From: Unio delphinus
Lineage: Eukaryota > Mollusca > Bivalvia > Unionida > Unionidae
Length of the DNA stretch: 64,000 nt
Reading direction: 5' to 3'
Assembly (NCBI GenBank): GCA_029339505.1
Contig: JAQISU010000097.1
Coordinates: 308,501 to 372,500, forward strand
Part shown: piece after piece, positions 51,401 through 64,000 of the stretch
Layout: every line of letters begins with the position of its first letter
Numbering within the stretch: position 1 is the first letter of the stretch
The notes under the pieces: generated by a model
Databases searched by the model: none
Seen by the model: only the letters and a program-made list of their open reading frames with translations
Told to the model about the DNA's origin: nothing
Program-made: the position numbers and the translations under genes

Positions 51401-54400
51401 ATTTCTGATGTCAATCAAATCTTTTACAATATTCAAATATATTTCTGATGTCAATCAAATCTTTTACAATATTCAAATATATTTCTGATGTCAATCAAAT
51501 CTTTTACAATATTCAAATATATTTCTGATGTCAATCAAATCTTTTACAATATTCAAATATATTTCTGATGTCAATCAAATCTTTTACAATATTCAAATAT
51601 ATTTCTGATGTCAATCAAATCTTTTACAATATTCAAATATATTTCTGATGTCAATCAAATCTTTTACAATATTCAAATATATTTCTGATGTCAATCAAAT
51701 CTTTTACAATATTCAAATATATTTCTGATGTCAATCAAATCTTTTACAATATTCAAATATATTTCTGATGTCAATCAAATCTTTTACAATATTCAAATAT
51801 ATTTCTGATGTCAATCAAATCTTTTACAATATTCAAATATATTTCTGATGTCAATCAAATCTTTTACAATATTCAAATATATTTCTGATGTCAATCAAAT
51901 CTTTTACAATATTCAAATATATTTCTGATGTCAATCAAATCTTTTACAATATTCAAATATATTTCTGATGTCAATCAAATCTTTTACAATATTCAAATAT
52001 ATTTCTGATGTCAATCAAATCTTTTACAATATTCAAATATATTTCTGATGTCAATCAAATCTTTTACAATATTCAAATATATTTCTGATGTCAATCAAAT
52101 CTTTTACAATATTCAAATATATTTCTGATGTCAATCAAATCTTTTACAATATTCAAATATATTTCTGATGTCAATCAAATCTTTTACAATATTCAAATAT
52201 ATTTCTGATGTCAATCAAATCTTTTACAATATTCAAATATATTTCTGATGTCAATCAAATCTTTTACAATATTCAAATATATTTCTGATGTCAATCAAAT
52301 CTTTTACAATATTCAAATATATTTCTGATGTCAATCAAATCTTTTACAATATTCAAATATATTTCTGATGTCAATCAAATCTTTTACAATATTCAAATAT
52401 ATTTCTGATGTCAATCAAATCTTTTACAATATTCAAATATATTTCTGATGTCAATCAAATCTTTTACAATATTCAAATATATTTCTGATGTCAATCAAAT
52501 CTTTTACAATATTCAAATATATTTCTGATGTCAATCAAATCTTTTACAATATTCAAATATATTTCTGATGTCAATCAAATCTTTTACAATATTCAAATAT
52601 ATTTCTGATGTCAATCAAATCTTTTACAATATTCAAATATATTTCTGATGTCAATCAAATCTTTTACAATATTCAAATATATTTCTGATGTCAATCAAAT
52701 CTTTTACAATATTCAAATATATTTCTGATGTCAATCAAATCTTTTACAATATTCAAATATATTTCTGATGTCAATCAAATCTTTTACAATATTCAAATAT
52801 ATTTCTGATGTCAATCAAATCTTTTACAATATTCAAATATATTTCTGATGTCAATCAAATCTTTTACAATATTCAAATATATTTCTGATGTCAATCAAAT
52901 CTTTTACAATATTCAAATATATTTCTGATGTCAATCAAATCTTTTACAATATTCAAATATATTTCTGATGTCAATCAAATCTTTTACAATATTCAAATAT
53001 ATTTCTGATGTCAATCAAATCTTTTACAATATTCAAATATATTTCTGATGTCAATCAAATCTTTTACAATATTCAAATATATTTCTGATGTCAATCAAAT
53101 CTTTTACAATATTCAAATATATTTCTGATGTCAATCAAATCTTTTACAATATTCAAATATATTTCTGATGTCAATCAAATCTTTTACAATATTCAAATAT
53201 ATTTCTGATGTCAATCAAATCTTTTACAATATTCAAATATATTTCTGATGTCAATCAAATCTTTTACAATATTCAAATATATTTCTGATGTCAATCAAAT
53301 CTTTTACAATATTCAAATATATTTCTGATGTCAATCAAATCTTTTACAATATTCAAATATATTTCTGATGTCAATCAAATCTTTTACAATATTCAAATAT
53401 ATTTCTGATGTCAATCAAATCTTTTACAATATTCAAATATATTTCTGATGTCAATCAAATCTTTTACAATATTCAAATATATTTCTGATGTCAATCAAAT
53501 CTTTTACAATATTCAAATATATTTCTGATGTCAATCAAATCTTTTACAATATTCAAATATATTTCTGATGTCAATCAAATCTTTTACAATATTCAAATAT
53601 ATTTCTGATGTCAATCAAATCTTTTACAATATTCAAATATATTTCTGATGTCAATCAAATCTTTTACAATATTCAAATATATTTCTGATGTCAATCAAAT
53701 CTTTTACAATATTCAAATATATTTCTGATGTCAATCAAATCTTTTACAATATTCAAATATATTTCTGATGTCAATCAAATCTTTTACAATATTCAAATAT
53801 ATTTCTGATGTCAATCAAATCTTTTACAATATTCAAATATATTTCTGATGTCAATCAAATCTTTTACAATATTCAAATATATTTCTGATGTCAATCAAAT
53901 CTTTTACAATATTCAAATATATTTCTGATGTCAATCAAATCTTTTACAATATTCAAATATATTTCTGATGTCAATCAAATCTTTTACAATATTCAAATAT
54001 ATTTCTGATGTCAATCAAATCTTTTACAATATTCAAATATATTTCTGATGTCAATCAAATCTTTTACAATATTCAAATATATTTCTGATGTCAATCAAAT
54101 CTTTTACAATATTCAAATATATTTCTGATGTCAATCAAATCTTTTACAATATTCAAATATATTTCTGATGTCAATCAAATCTTTTACAATATTCAAATAT
54201 ATTTCTGATGTCAATCAAATCTTTTACAATATTCAAATATATTTCTGATGTCAATCAAATCTTTTACAATATTCAAATATATTTCTGATGTCAATCAAAT
54301 CTTTTACAATATTCAAATATATTTCTGATGTCAATCAAATCTTTTACAATATTCAAATATATTTCTGATGTCAATCAAATCTTTTACAATATTCAAATAT

Positions 54401-57400
54401 ATTTCTGATGTCAATCAAATCTTTTACAATATTCAAATATATTTCTGATGTCAATCAAATCTTTTACAATATTCAAATATATTTCTGATGTCAATCAAAT
54501 CTTTTACAATATTCAAATATATTTCTGATGTCAATCAAATCTTTTACAATATTCAAATATATTTCTGATGTCAATCAAATCTTTTACAATATTCAAATAT
54601 ATTTCTGATGTCAATCAAATCTTTTACAATATTCAAATATATTTCTGATGTCAATCAAATCTTTTACAATATTCAAATATATTTCTGATGTCAATCAAAT
54701 CTTTTACAATATTCAAATATATTTCTGATGTCAATCAAATCTTTTACAATATTCAAATATATTTCTGATGTCAATCAAATCTTTTACAATATTCAAATAT
54801 ATTTCTGATGTCAATCAAATCTTTTACAATATTCAAATATATTTCTGATGTCAATCAAATCTTTTACAATATTCAAATATATTTCTGATGTCAATCAAAT
54901 CTTTTACAATATTCAAATATATTTCTGATGTCAATCAAATCTTTTACAATATTCAAATATATTTCTGATGTCAATCAAATCTTTTACAATATTCAAATAT
55001 ATTTCTGATGTCAATCAAATCTTTTACAATATTCAAATATATTTCTGATGTCAATCAAATCTTTTACAATATTCAAATATATTTCTGATGTCAATCAAAT
55101 CTTTTACAATATTCAAATATATTTCTGATGTCAATCAAATCTTTTACAATATTCAAATATATTTCTGATGTCAATCAAATCTTTTACAATATTCAAATAT
55201 ATTTCTGATGTCAATCAAATCTTTTACAATATTCAAATATATTTCTGATGTCAATCAAATCTTTTACAATATTCAAATATATTTCTGATGTCAATCAAAT
55301 CTTTTACAATATTCAAATATATTTCTGATGTCAATCAAATCTTTTACAATATTCAAATATATTTCTGATGTCAATCAAATCTTTTACAATATTCAAATAT
55401 ATTTCTGATGTCAATCAAATCTTTTACAATATTCAAATATATTTCTGATGTCAATCAAATCTTTTACAATATTCAAATATATTTCTGATGTCAATCAAAT
55501 CTTTTACAATATTCAAATATATTTCTGATGTCAATCAAATCTTTTACAATATTCAAATATATTTCTGATGTCAATCAAATCTTTTACAATATTCAAATAT
55601 ATTTCTGATGTCAATCAAATCTTTTACAATATTCAAATATATTTCTGATGTCAATCAAATCTTTTACAATATTCAAATATATTTCTGATGTCAATCAAAT
55701 CTTTTACAATATTCAAATATATTTCTGATGTCAATCAAATCTTTTACAATATTCAAATATATTTCTGATGTCAATCAAATCTTTTACAATATTCAAATAT
55801 ATTTCTGATGTCAATCAAATCTTTTACAATATTCAAATATATTTCTGATGTCAATCAAATCTTTTACAATATTCAAATATATTTCTGATGTCAATCAAAT
55901 CTTTTACAATATTCAAATATATTTCTGATGTCAATCAAATCTTTTACAATATTCAAATATATTTCTGATGTCAATCAAATCTTTTACAATATTCAAATAT
56001 ATTTCTGATGTCAATCAAATCTTTTACAATATTCAAATATATTTCTGATGTCAATCAAATCTTTTACAATATTCAAATATATTTCTGATGTCAATCAAAT
56101 CTTTTACAATATTCAAATATATTTCTGATGTCAATCAAATCTTTTACAATATTCAAATATATTTCTGATGTCAATCAAATCTTTTACAATATTCAAATAT
56201 ATTTCTGATGTCAATCAAATCTTTTACAATATTCAAATATATTTCTGATGTCAATCAAATCTTTTACAATATTCAAATATATTTCTGATGTCAATCAAAT
56301 CTTTTACAATATTCAAATATATTTCTGATGTCAATCAAATCTTTTACAATATTCAAATATATTTCTGATGTCAATCAAATCTTTTACAATATTCAAATAT
56401 ATTTCTGATGTCAATCAAATCTTTTACAATATTCAAATATATTTCTGATGTCAATCAAATCTTTTACAATATTCAAATATATTTCTGATGTCAATCAAAT
56501 CTTTTACAATATTCAAATATATTTCTGATGTCAATCAAATCTTTTACAATATTCAAATATATTTCTGATGTCAATCAAATCTTTTACAATATTCAAATAT
56601 ATTTCTGATGTCAATCAAATCTTTTACAATATTCAAATATATTTCTGATGTCAATCAAATCTTTTACAATATTCAAATATATTTCTGATGTCAATCAAAT
56701 CTTTTACAATATTCAAATATATTTCTGATGTCAATCAAATCTTTTACAATATTCAAATATATTTCTGATGTCAATCAAATCTTTTACAATATTCAAATAT
56801 ATTTCTGATGTCAATCAAATCTTTTACAATATTCAAATATATTTCTGATGTCAATCAAATCTTTTACAATATTCAAATATATTTCTGATGTCAATCAAAT
56901 CTTTTACAATATTCAAATATATTTCTGATGTCAATCAAATCTTTTACAATATTCAAATATATTTCTGATGTCAATCAAATCTTTTACAATATTCAAATAT
57001 ATTTCTGATGTCAATCAAATCTTTTACAATATTCAAATATATTTCTGATGTCAATCAAATCTTTTACAATATTCAAATATATTTCTGATGTCAATCAAAT
57101 CTTTTACAATATTCAAATATATTTCTGATGTCAATCAAATCTTTTACAATATTCAAATATATTTCTGATGTCAATCAAATCTTTTACAATATTCAAATAT
57201 ATTTCTGATGTCAATCAAATCTTTTACAATATTCAAATATATTTCTGATGTCAATCAAATCTTTTACAATATTCAAATATATTTCTGATGTCAATCAAAT
57301 CTTTTACAATATTCAAATATATTTCTGATGTCAATCAAATCTTTTACAATATTCAAATATATTTCTGATGTCAATCAAATCTTTTACAATATTCAAATAT

Positions 57401-57861
57401 ATTTCTGATGTCAATCAAATCTTTTACAATATTCAAATATATTTCTGATGTCAATCAAATCTTTTACAATATTCAAATATATTTCTGATGTCAATCAAAT
57501 CTTTTACAATATTCAAATATATTTCTGATGTCAATCAAATCTTTTACAATATTCAAATATATTTCTGATGTCAATCAAATCTTTTACAATATTCAAATAT
57601 ATTTCTGATGTCAATCAAATCTTTTACAATATTCAAATATATTTCTGATGTCAATCAAATCTTTTACAATATTCAAATATATTTCTGATGTCAATCAAAT
57701 CTTTTACAATATTCAAATATATTTCTGATGTCAATCAAATCTTTTACAATATTCAAATATATTTCTGATGTCAATCAAATCTTTTACAATATTCAAATAT
57801 ATTTCTGATGTCAATCAAATCTTTTACAATATTCAAATATATTTCTGATGTCAATCAAATC
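45402..57861. repeat. Giant satellite array: 20-bp monomers passing into about 302 copies of a 40-bp dimer
   Basis: The left edge (45402-45681) is 14 copies of monomer A, TTTTACAATATTCAAATATA. Then come one monomer B (TTTCTGATGTCAATCAAATC), three A, one B, and from 45782 to 57861 a strict A-B dimer of 40 bp (12,080 bp, 302 dimers). Total 12,460 bp is exactly 623 x 20 bp. I saw a single base variant (A at 45861 where the other copies have C). No insertions or other elements interrupt it. The unit is about 80% AT. Reading frames at the left edge are repeat translation. Confidence 0.97.
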
Positions 57862-58467
57862 TGTAATCATAGTCTCCATCCTCGATGAATAAATTGAGGA
57901 ACATGGCTCTACCAAGCCATCGAGGGGAACATATAAATGAGCTTACTTTGTATTCTTTTAAACGATAGGCTTCCAATAATTGTATTTTTCATAACATGTT
58001 ATGCTACTGACACGTGGCGCCATTTCAATGTATTCCCAGGAATTATATTAAAGAATTTAAGAAAGGGACCCATGAAAATGAATAATTCAGCTATCTCTAT
58101 TTTGTTTCTAAGAAATGTGTGCGTTTTTTTGCATGAGCAAATCGTGTTCATGTTATTTTGAAAATATGAAGCACTATTTTTTTTATCTAGTTGAAGTATG
58201 TCATTCATAGGGATTCATAGTATACTGTCTCCAAATTGAACAAATTACCAATAAAGGTCGATCCGTTGTATTCGGTTATGTCATGATATTCAATAAATCC
58301 CGTCATATCCACCGATTTCCGTGCCTAACATCTTTGATAATGGAGTTTTATAGGTCGTGTTAGTTCTTCAGATCATATTCGTCATTCTTTCATCTGGGCA
58401 TATACCTTTATTTTCAGTAGAAATATTCAAATTCATATAAACTTCATTTCATGTGGAAACAATTACA

Positions 58468-58510
<43 letters not shown>

Positions 58511-59700
58511 TTGTTTCAATTTAAATAGACGGATACAGTATTGCTAAAACGAAATGGATTATTTATACATCCTCGATACATACTTGCTTAATATTGGAAT
58601 CCAAATATATGTATGTTTGTCATTGTATTTTGAAGTGAATGTAGTATGTGACATAAAAGACTGTCCGTGTGTATGTTTTATATACCTTCATTCAATCTGG
58701 CTTTTACAAATTAAATGATACAATGGTTTAGAATTTAGATCTATTGCACTACGATCAATCAATCATTCGGAGAGTTCTTTCTTTCCAACAAAGCAATCCA
58801 AAACAACGGGAAAGTTCTTAATGTGAGTTTAACCAGTCCAACGAACAGGGAGGGAGATTGCTATATGGTGTCATTAGCTTGATATCTTGTTTGGACCAAT
58901 CAAAAATGGCATTACTCTTTAAATCCTGTTTAAGGCTGCATCAAACTAAATCTCAGAATTTGCACGATGAAACACTGAATACTAAATCATTCAGACTATT
59001 AGTGCTACGGTAATCTCAGAGATGTCAATATCAGTGTTTGAACTCAGATAACATGATTCAATATTATATAAACTTTACACATATTTCTTCAAGAAGTTTC
59101 AACATATTTCCTATCTTTTTCAATTTACATCTCTATCCACATCATTCTATTCTACGTTTCGATATCCCAGATCTCTTTCACAAACGTGAAAGCAATAATC
59201 CTTTTCTTCTGCATATTATGGGATAGAAAACTTAAAACATCAATGAATCTGTATATCGAATGCAATGTTCTGATTCCCCAGTAGAATAGCGCTTTTTTAG
59301 TCTGAACTATATGAAAAATTAAAGTATTCGTTATTTCCTGTTCTTTGTCATATTCATACAAAAACCCACAAAAATTAGCAGCTTATTCATTACAATATTT
59401 CAGCGCCATATAGGCAACAAATCCGAAAGGGTTCGAAATCGCTTTCTTAAACAACATATATAACGACGGCCATCGTATTCAAGAAGTATGAGAAATATTA
59501 ATCCAGTATATCAATCATAAAGTAATTACCGTCCGAATTATGTTAATTTGTGCTAAAATATAACAATGCAATAACGTAACTGTGAGAATTTTTTTACTAT
59601 ATCCTTAAGTTTAAGGCATTATCAAAACTGATTGTCATATACTGTTTTGAAATGAAGATTCTTGCAACTGTTTCTTTGGCTGGCGGTTCTTGTTGTTCTT
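57862..59700. other. No supported gene; contains (CA)n at 58470-58507
   Basis: Unique AT-rich sequence right of the satellite, with a clean (AC)n tract of about 19 repeats. No coding frame carries a recognised motif. Confidence 0.45.
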
Positions 59701-59716
59701 GGCTATTTGTTGTTAT

Positions 59717-59717
<1 letters not shown>

Positions 59718-59795
<78 letters not shown>
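59718..59795. repeat. (AT)n microsatellite
   Basis: About 38 AT dinucleotides; the IYIYIY frames across it are repeat translation. Confidence 0.96.
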
Positions 59796-59797
<2 letters not shown>

Positions 59798-60221
59798 AAT
59801 TACCCCTACTTAAAGATAAAGACAAGTGCTTGCATACCATTAAAAAATCTAAACTGTCATATAATTGTGGATCTTTACTCCGTTATGGATACCTCTTAAA
59901 AACAGCATCATCTGGACAGAAGCCTCTTTACACACCTATCTGATCTAAGTTTAATCATAGATGAATTCATGTTGACTTACTTTCGGTTTACATATTTCAG
60001 TGTAATATTTTGAAACACATATTTGTTTAATTCATCATCCCAAATATTGTATGGCGCTTCTGTAATACATTTATTTAGTGTGCAATCGATGAAAAACTTT
60101 CAATACCGAACGTAAATCACAATATTGTCTATAGCCCGATTAAGATCAAGACCACAACGATTGCACAGACACACGTAATAAAACTGAATGGTACGTCATT
60201 GTTTTTACATTCCCTTTTTCT

Positions 60222-60545
60222 TTCTATTGGTCAGTTGTATACACATTTCTTATGGTCAGCATTATTTCACACTTTTCCTATTGGCCAGCATTACTCACGT
60301 GTAATAATGGTCAGTATTACATTATTTTGATTGGTCGGTTTTATACACACTTTTCCTATTGGTCAGTTTTACTCACTTTTTCATACTGCTCATACTTTTC
60401 TTTTAGATCAGTATTAATCACTTTTTCTATTGGTCAGTATAACTCTCACTTTTCCTACTGGTTAGTATTACTCACACTTTTCCTATCGCAAAGTATTGCT
60501 CACACTTTCTCTATTGGTCAATATTGGTCATCAAGTAATCGTTTT
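60222..60545. repeat. Degenerate 28-30-bp minisatellite
   Basis: About 10 units of TTTTCCTATTGGTCAGTATT plus ACTCACAC type. The reverse complement of each unit contains a CCAAT word. Confidence 0.85.
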
Positions 60546-60724
60546 ACTCAGACTTTATTAGCTTAACTGGCATAAACGTTTAAATAACCTGTCTGCATAA
60601 AAAGTTTTCATTTCTCAAACAAATGTCCATGGATCACTTTAAGATCTTTTAAAGAAACAATGTGCACTTGAAAGGAAGTCCCTTCTAAATAAAGAGCTTA
60701 TAAACGGGATGTTATATCAGTACA

Positions 60725-60949
60725 CAAGACATGTACAATCAGTGTAATACACTTGTTATATAAGTGTAATTCGCCTGCTATATCACTGTACTGCGTATGT
60801 TATATCAATGTAATTTGCATGCTATATCAGTGTAATTCGTATTTCATACAAGTGTGCTTCGCTTCGTACATTAGTGTTCTAAGCATGTTGTGTCAGTGTA
60901 CTATGCATGGAAGATCATTGTTCTACCCTTTCTATATCAGTGACATAAG

Positions 60950-61010
<61 letters not shown>

Positions 61011-61575
61011 GTTCTATACATGTTAAACAGTGTTTTATTATACACAATGCTATATCAGTGTGTGCTACAAATGGTTAATTAGTGTTCTACGCAATGCAAT
61101 ATCAGTGTGCTACAAACGATTAATTAGTGTTCTACGCAATGATATATCAGTGTGTTATGCATGGTATATCATTGTTCTACGCAGTGCTATATCAGTGTGT
61201 TCTGCATGGTATATCATTGTTCTACGCAATGATATATCAGTGTGTTATGCATGGTATATCATTGTTCTACGCAATGCTATATCAGTTTGCTACAAAAGGA
61301 TAATAAATGTTCTACGCAATGCTATATCAGTATGTTATAAGTGATTAATCAATATTCTAAGCCATGCTATATCAGTGTGTTATCCATGGTATATCATTGT
61401 TCTACGCAATGCTATATCAGTTTGCTACAAAAGGATAATAAATGTTCTACGCAATGCTATATCAGTATGTTATAAGTGATTAATCAATATTCTAAGCCAT
61501 GCTATATCAGTGTGTTATCCATGGTATATCATTGTTCTACGCAATGCTATATCAGTGTGCTATAAATGATTATTA
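60725..61575. repeat. Degenerate minisatellite, 22-24-bp subunits in 45-46-bp pairs
   Basis: Words such as TATATCAGTGTGTTATGCAT and TGTTCTACGCAATGC recur through the tract, interrupted by an (AT)n at 60953-61008. A larger block of about 138 bp (61262 to about 61399) is repeated almost exactly at about 61400-61537, so higher-order copying has occurred. Confidence 0.88.
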
Positions 61576-61597
61576 ACTAGTATAAGAAGGACTTTAT

Positions 61598-61812
61598 ACT
61601 AAATTCTTGTACAATAGTGCTAACAGCTGCCTTTCTTGGCGCTCAGCATTAAAATGTTAGTATTAGGACTGGTCGGCCTGGTGTCAGGAAATGTGAGTGG
61701 GTAAGACATTATGCCAAATATCTGCGGCATGATGCCACATTGCTAGACATCACAATAAACTTGTCACAGTGCCGACATCTTAGTGAAAACGGAATCATCC
61801 AAATCACACACA
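61598..61812 (+). mobile_element. tRNA-derived SINE copy lacking the head
   Basis: It begins in the body (AGTGCTAACAGCTGCCTTTC), continues through CTCAGCATTAAAATGTTAGT and ACTGGTCGGCCTGGTGTCAG, and ends in a CACACA tail near 61805-61830. The tRNA-like part is missing. Confidence 0.8.
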
Positions 61813-62037
61813 GACACACACACACGCACATACGAAGGGCGCTAACGAATTAAAATTAACTGGGATAACAATATTACGTCAGATATATCCTTATTGGCCA
61901 GTATATACACGTGTTTATCACATTCTCAGGTTTGGAAGCAATACATTTGATCAAACATCAATGCGACTAACATAAACAAATCAGTTACGCTTGTAATATT
62001 TCTTGCATATTATCTGCGTATTTTTAGTTATTATTGT

Positions 62038-62600
62038 ATTCATCATCATTATCATCATCCGTCTCTTGACCTAGTGTGGTTGATGATGCACTGTGCTGCT
62101 TAACATCTGACCAGTTCCTTCTACTTGTCTCGATCATGTGTCGATGCCTGTGTCTCCGCAAAACTGTTCCTGGTCCATTCTGTGATATTGTCAGTCAACT
62201 TGTTTTCCTCTGTCTACCTCTCCTTCTACCACTCTGGAAGCTGCCCTGCAGTTCGGTTGTGGATAGACTATTGGCTCTAGTGTGATGGCCATACCATTTC
62301 AGCTTTCTCTTTTTGACAGTGGTGAAGTCCAGGCCTCACATGAACACAAAACGAGTGAGATGAATAGTGCTCTCAATAGTCTGATTTTAATTTTCAGACA
62401 GATATTCTTGTCTCTCCAGATGGATCTTAGCTTTGACATCGATGCCGTTGTTTGTGCTGCTCGTGACAAGATTTCTGCTCTTGATAAGTATTGTATTACA
62501 TACCCATTAATTCCTGAGATCTTGATCTGGCCAACGACACAGCTGTTCAATCCTTGTTTCCTTATCACAAATCCAGACAAGATCTACCCAGGACGTCTTG
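62038..62600 (-). mobile_element. LINE 3' fragment (reverse transcriptase C-terminal end) with GAT-type tail
   Basis: On the minus strand the 93-codon frame (62299-62580) reads AAQTTASMSKLRSIWRDKNI, CLKIKIRLLRALFISLVLCS and CEAWTS, the usual end of a non-LTR reverse transcriptase. A shifted frame continues to TTELQGSFQSGRRRGRQRKT and TSRRNWSDVKQ (62080-62260). The copy ends in a GATGATGATAATGATGATGA tail at 62040-62060. It is 5'-truncated and frameshifted. The subfamily is not certain. Confidence 0.78.
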
Positions 62601-62639
62601 TGAATATGCAATCGTTCAGATAGCCAGTGTATCGAACAT

Positions 62640-64000
62640 AGGCTTATGTTATCTACTACAGCTTTTGTTCATTTACTGCTTTATTTATCTCATTACGATC
62701 CCGTGAAGATCGATGATATCGTATGCTTTTAAAGAATGGACGATTATGAAAAATAGGGATACTGTAGGCTGTATTGCCTTATATATTCAAATATATTCAT
62801 GAAGTAAAACGGCGGAATGGTTCGATCACAACCTTGTCTTAAAAGAGCTCTAACGCCAATAAATTAACTAACCAAATAAACTAATGAAAGTAAAAATATT
62901 AAGGATGATATAATGATTTTTCTCAACCCTGTATTTGTTCAAATGTTCGTTACCTTAATTGTTGCATAACAAATTCTGGTGCGCATTTTAAGCGTCTTTT
63001 ATTTTCGTTTTCCTTAACAAGAATAACGAATTTATCTGATTTTACGTAATGCTTGTGGTTTTACTTACAAGACAAAAGTCTTTCGTTTAAAAACATAAAC
63101 AAAGGAAGCCATAATTGACTTTGCTTTGACAAATATGATAAAAGATGTTGATGGCTGCACAATTCTAAGTGGATGGTGGGGGATGATACAAATTTGCTTG
63201 CGTGACAATAACATTAATATTACTTAATATAATTGTCGTCTAACAATTCCAGTAAAATCTTAATTTAAATGTCAGTTAATCTACTGGTGAATATGTACTT
63301 TTAAACAAAACCATGACGGTTGACAATACGGTGTATCGATTGCAACCTTTAACACAGCTGATATACGTAATTGAAAAAAAGGTCATGTTGTCTCTTTTTC
63401 CTGCTGAAAAGGTTTTCACTATGGCAGTAAACATCACTCACATTTGTGGCCTGAGTAAATTCTCACACTGAATTTACTTTTATAAGCGCTTACTGACATA
63501 ATATGAGGTGAAGGAACTTTGATGCTAATCGAGGGTGTATACTGCAGCGGCACAAAACAAATGACTTATGTAGTTCCGTAATAATGGCGTATTGTTTGGT
63601 TATCTTCGTCATGCTGTCAATGGATTCAAGATGTGTTGAATAATACAACGCTTTTTCTTGTACGTACTTTTCGGGTCTCTGGAAAAATAAAGCTATATAG
63701 GTTACAGGGTCCTGGTTATCGACATCTAAAAGTAAATACAAATAAAACGTTGTAGTAAACGATATTGTTAACGTTTTCAATGAATATACTACAACATAAT
63801 TCGATCAACTTTGCCAAAATATTTGTTTTTGCATTTTATTGTATAATTAATTCAAGTAACCCTCCATACGCAGGTTTCTATTAGAATAAAATGAAGCAAA
63901 TACGTGATTATGGTCATAGTTTTTCTTGTGATTATTATGATTAAGAGTAATAGTAGTAGAATTAGTAGCAGTAGTGCTAGTAGTATTTGTAGTAGTAGTA
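62640..64000. other. No confident gene; one possible exon-like segment
   Basis: On the minus strand 63490-63780 is an open 96-codon frame. Within it TTTTTCCAG (ending about 63680) and TCA-GTAAGC (about 63488-63496) could bound an exon reading RPEKYVQEKALYYSTHLESI. It lies 44 kb upstream of the receptor exons and its donor phase does not fit the first receptor exon found. The end of the window (63945-64000) is an AGT/AGTA-rich microsatellite. Confidence 0.3.

Noticed and set aside
45402..57861. CRISPR-like array (regular repeat plus 20-bp spacer)
   Set aside because: The would-be spacers are identical to each other and the context is eukaryotic; it is a dimeric satellite.
60222..60545. Cluster of CCAAT boxes as an enhancer or promoter
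   Set aside because: The CCAAT words recur only because a 28-30-bp minisatellite repeats them; no gene start lies nearby.
63490..63780. Upstream exon of the class B receptor
   Set aside because: An acceptor and donor can be drawn, but the donor phase does not match the exon at 19158, the frame that would match has a stop, and no receptor motif is present.

Overview
The window looks like animal nuclear DNA, most likely from a mollusc. It is AT-rich, has intron-containing coding sequence, and is packed with tandem repeats, short interspersed elements and decayed transposons. The mollusc assignment is inference from the tRNA-derived SINE type and the mix of mobile elements; no marker gene proves it.

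Host gene: eight short exons on the minus strand (2720-19158) join in matching splice phases into 823 nt of coding sequence for a class B1 (secretin-family) neuropeptide receptor. They cover most of the hormone-binding ectodomain and transmembrane helices 1-5 plus intracellular loop 3. The N-terminal exon(s) and the TM6-TM7-tail exons were not found. Much of the rest of positions 1-19200 is intronic and holds the mobile elements and satellites.

Mobile elements: (i) Two decayed Maverick/Polinton-like (adintovirus-like) fragments in opposite orientation, 1-about 2370 and about 19600-26500. Each has a packaging ATPase divergent from a zinc-ribbon/phospholipase A2-like gene and a retroviral-type integrase; the second region also carries capsid-like remnants. 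(ii) A well-bounded MULE-type DNA transposon (8530-11215) with C/G-rich inverted ends, a 9-bp target duplication and a FLYWCH plus MULE transposase frame broken by three nonsense codons. It is inserted in a 38-bp minisatellite. (iii) A Ty3/Gypsy remnant (about 39050-40800, minus) whose integrase lies upstream of its reverse transcriptase, the order known from the Gmr1 clade. (iv) Two 5'-truncated LINE ends (about 4390-4785 and about 62038-62600). (v) At least five copies of one tRNA-derived SINE family and one copy of another.

Repeats: at least a dozen minisatellites (20-52 bp units), many microsatellites, and one 12.46-kb array at 45402-57861. That array has 20-bp monomers at its left edge that give way to about 302 essentially identical 40-bp dimers. 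Several repeats overlap or abut receptor splice sites (exons at 5871, 14005, 19039), which is the most interesting host-gene observation.

The rest of the window (parts of 26.6-36 kb, 41.5-45 kb, 57.9-64 kb) shows no supportable host coding sequence. I found no bacterial-type operon, CRISPR array, rRNA or functional tRNA. I do not claim a new biological system; the nearest candidates for novelty are the splice-site-associated tandem repeats and the highly homogeneous satellite.
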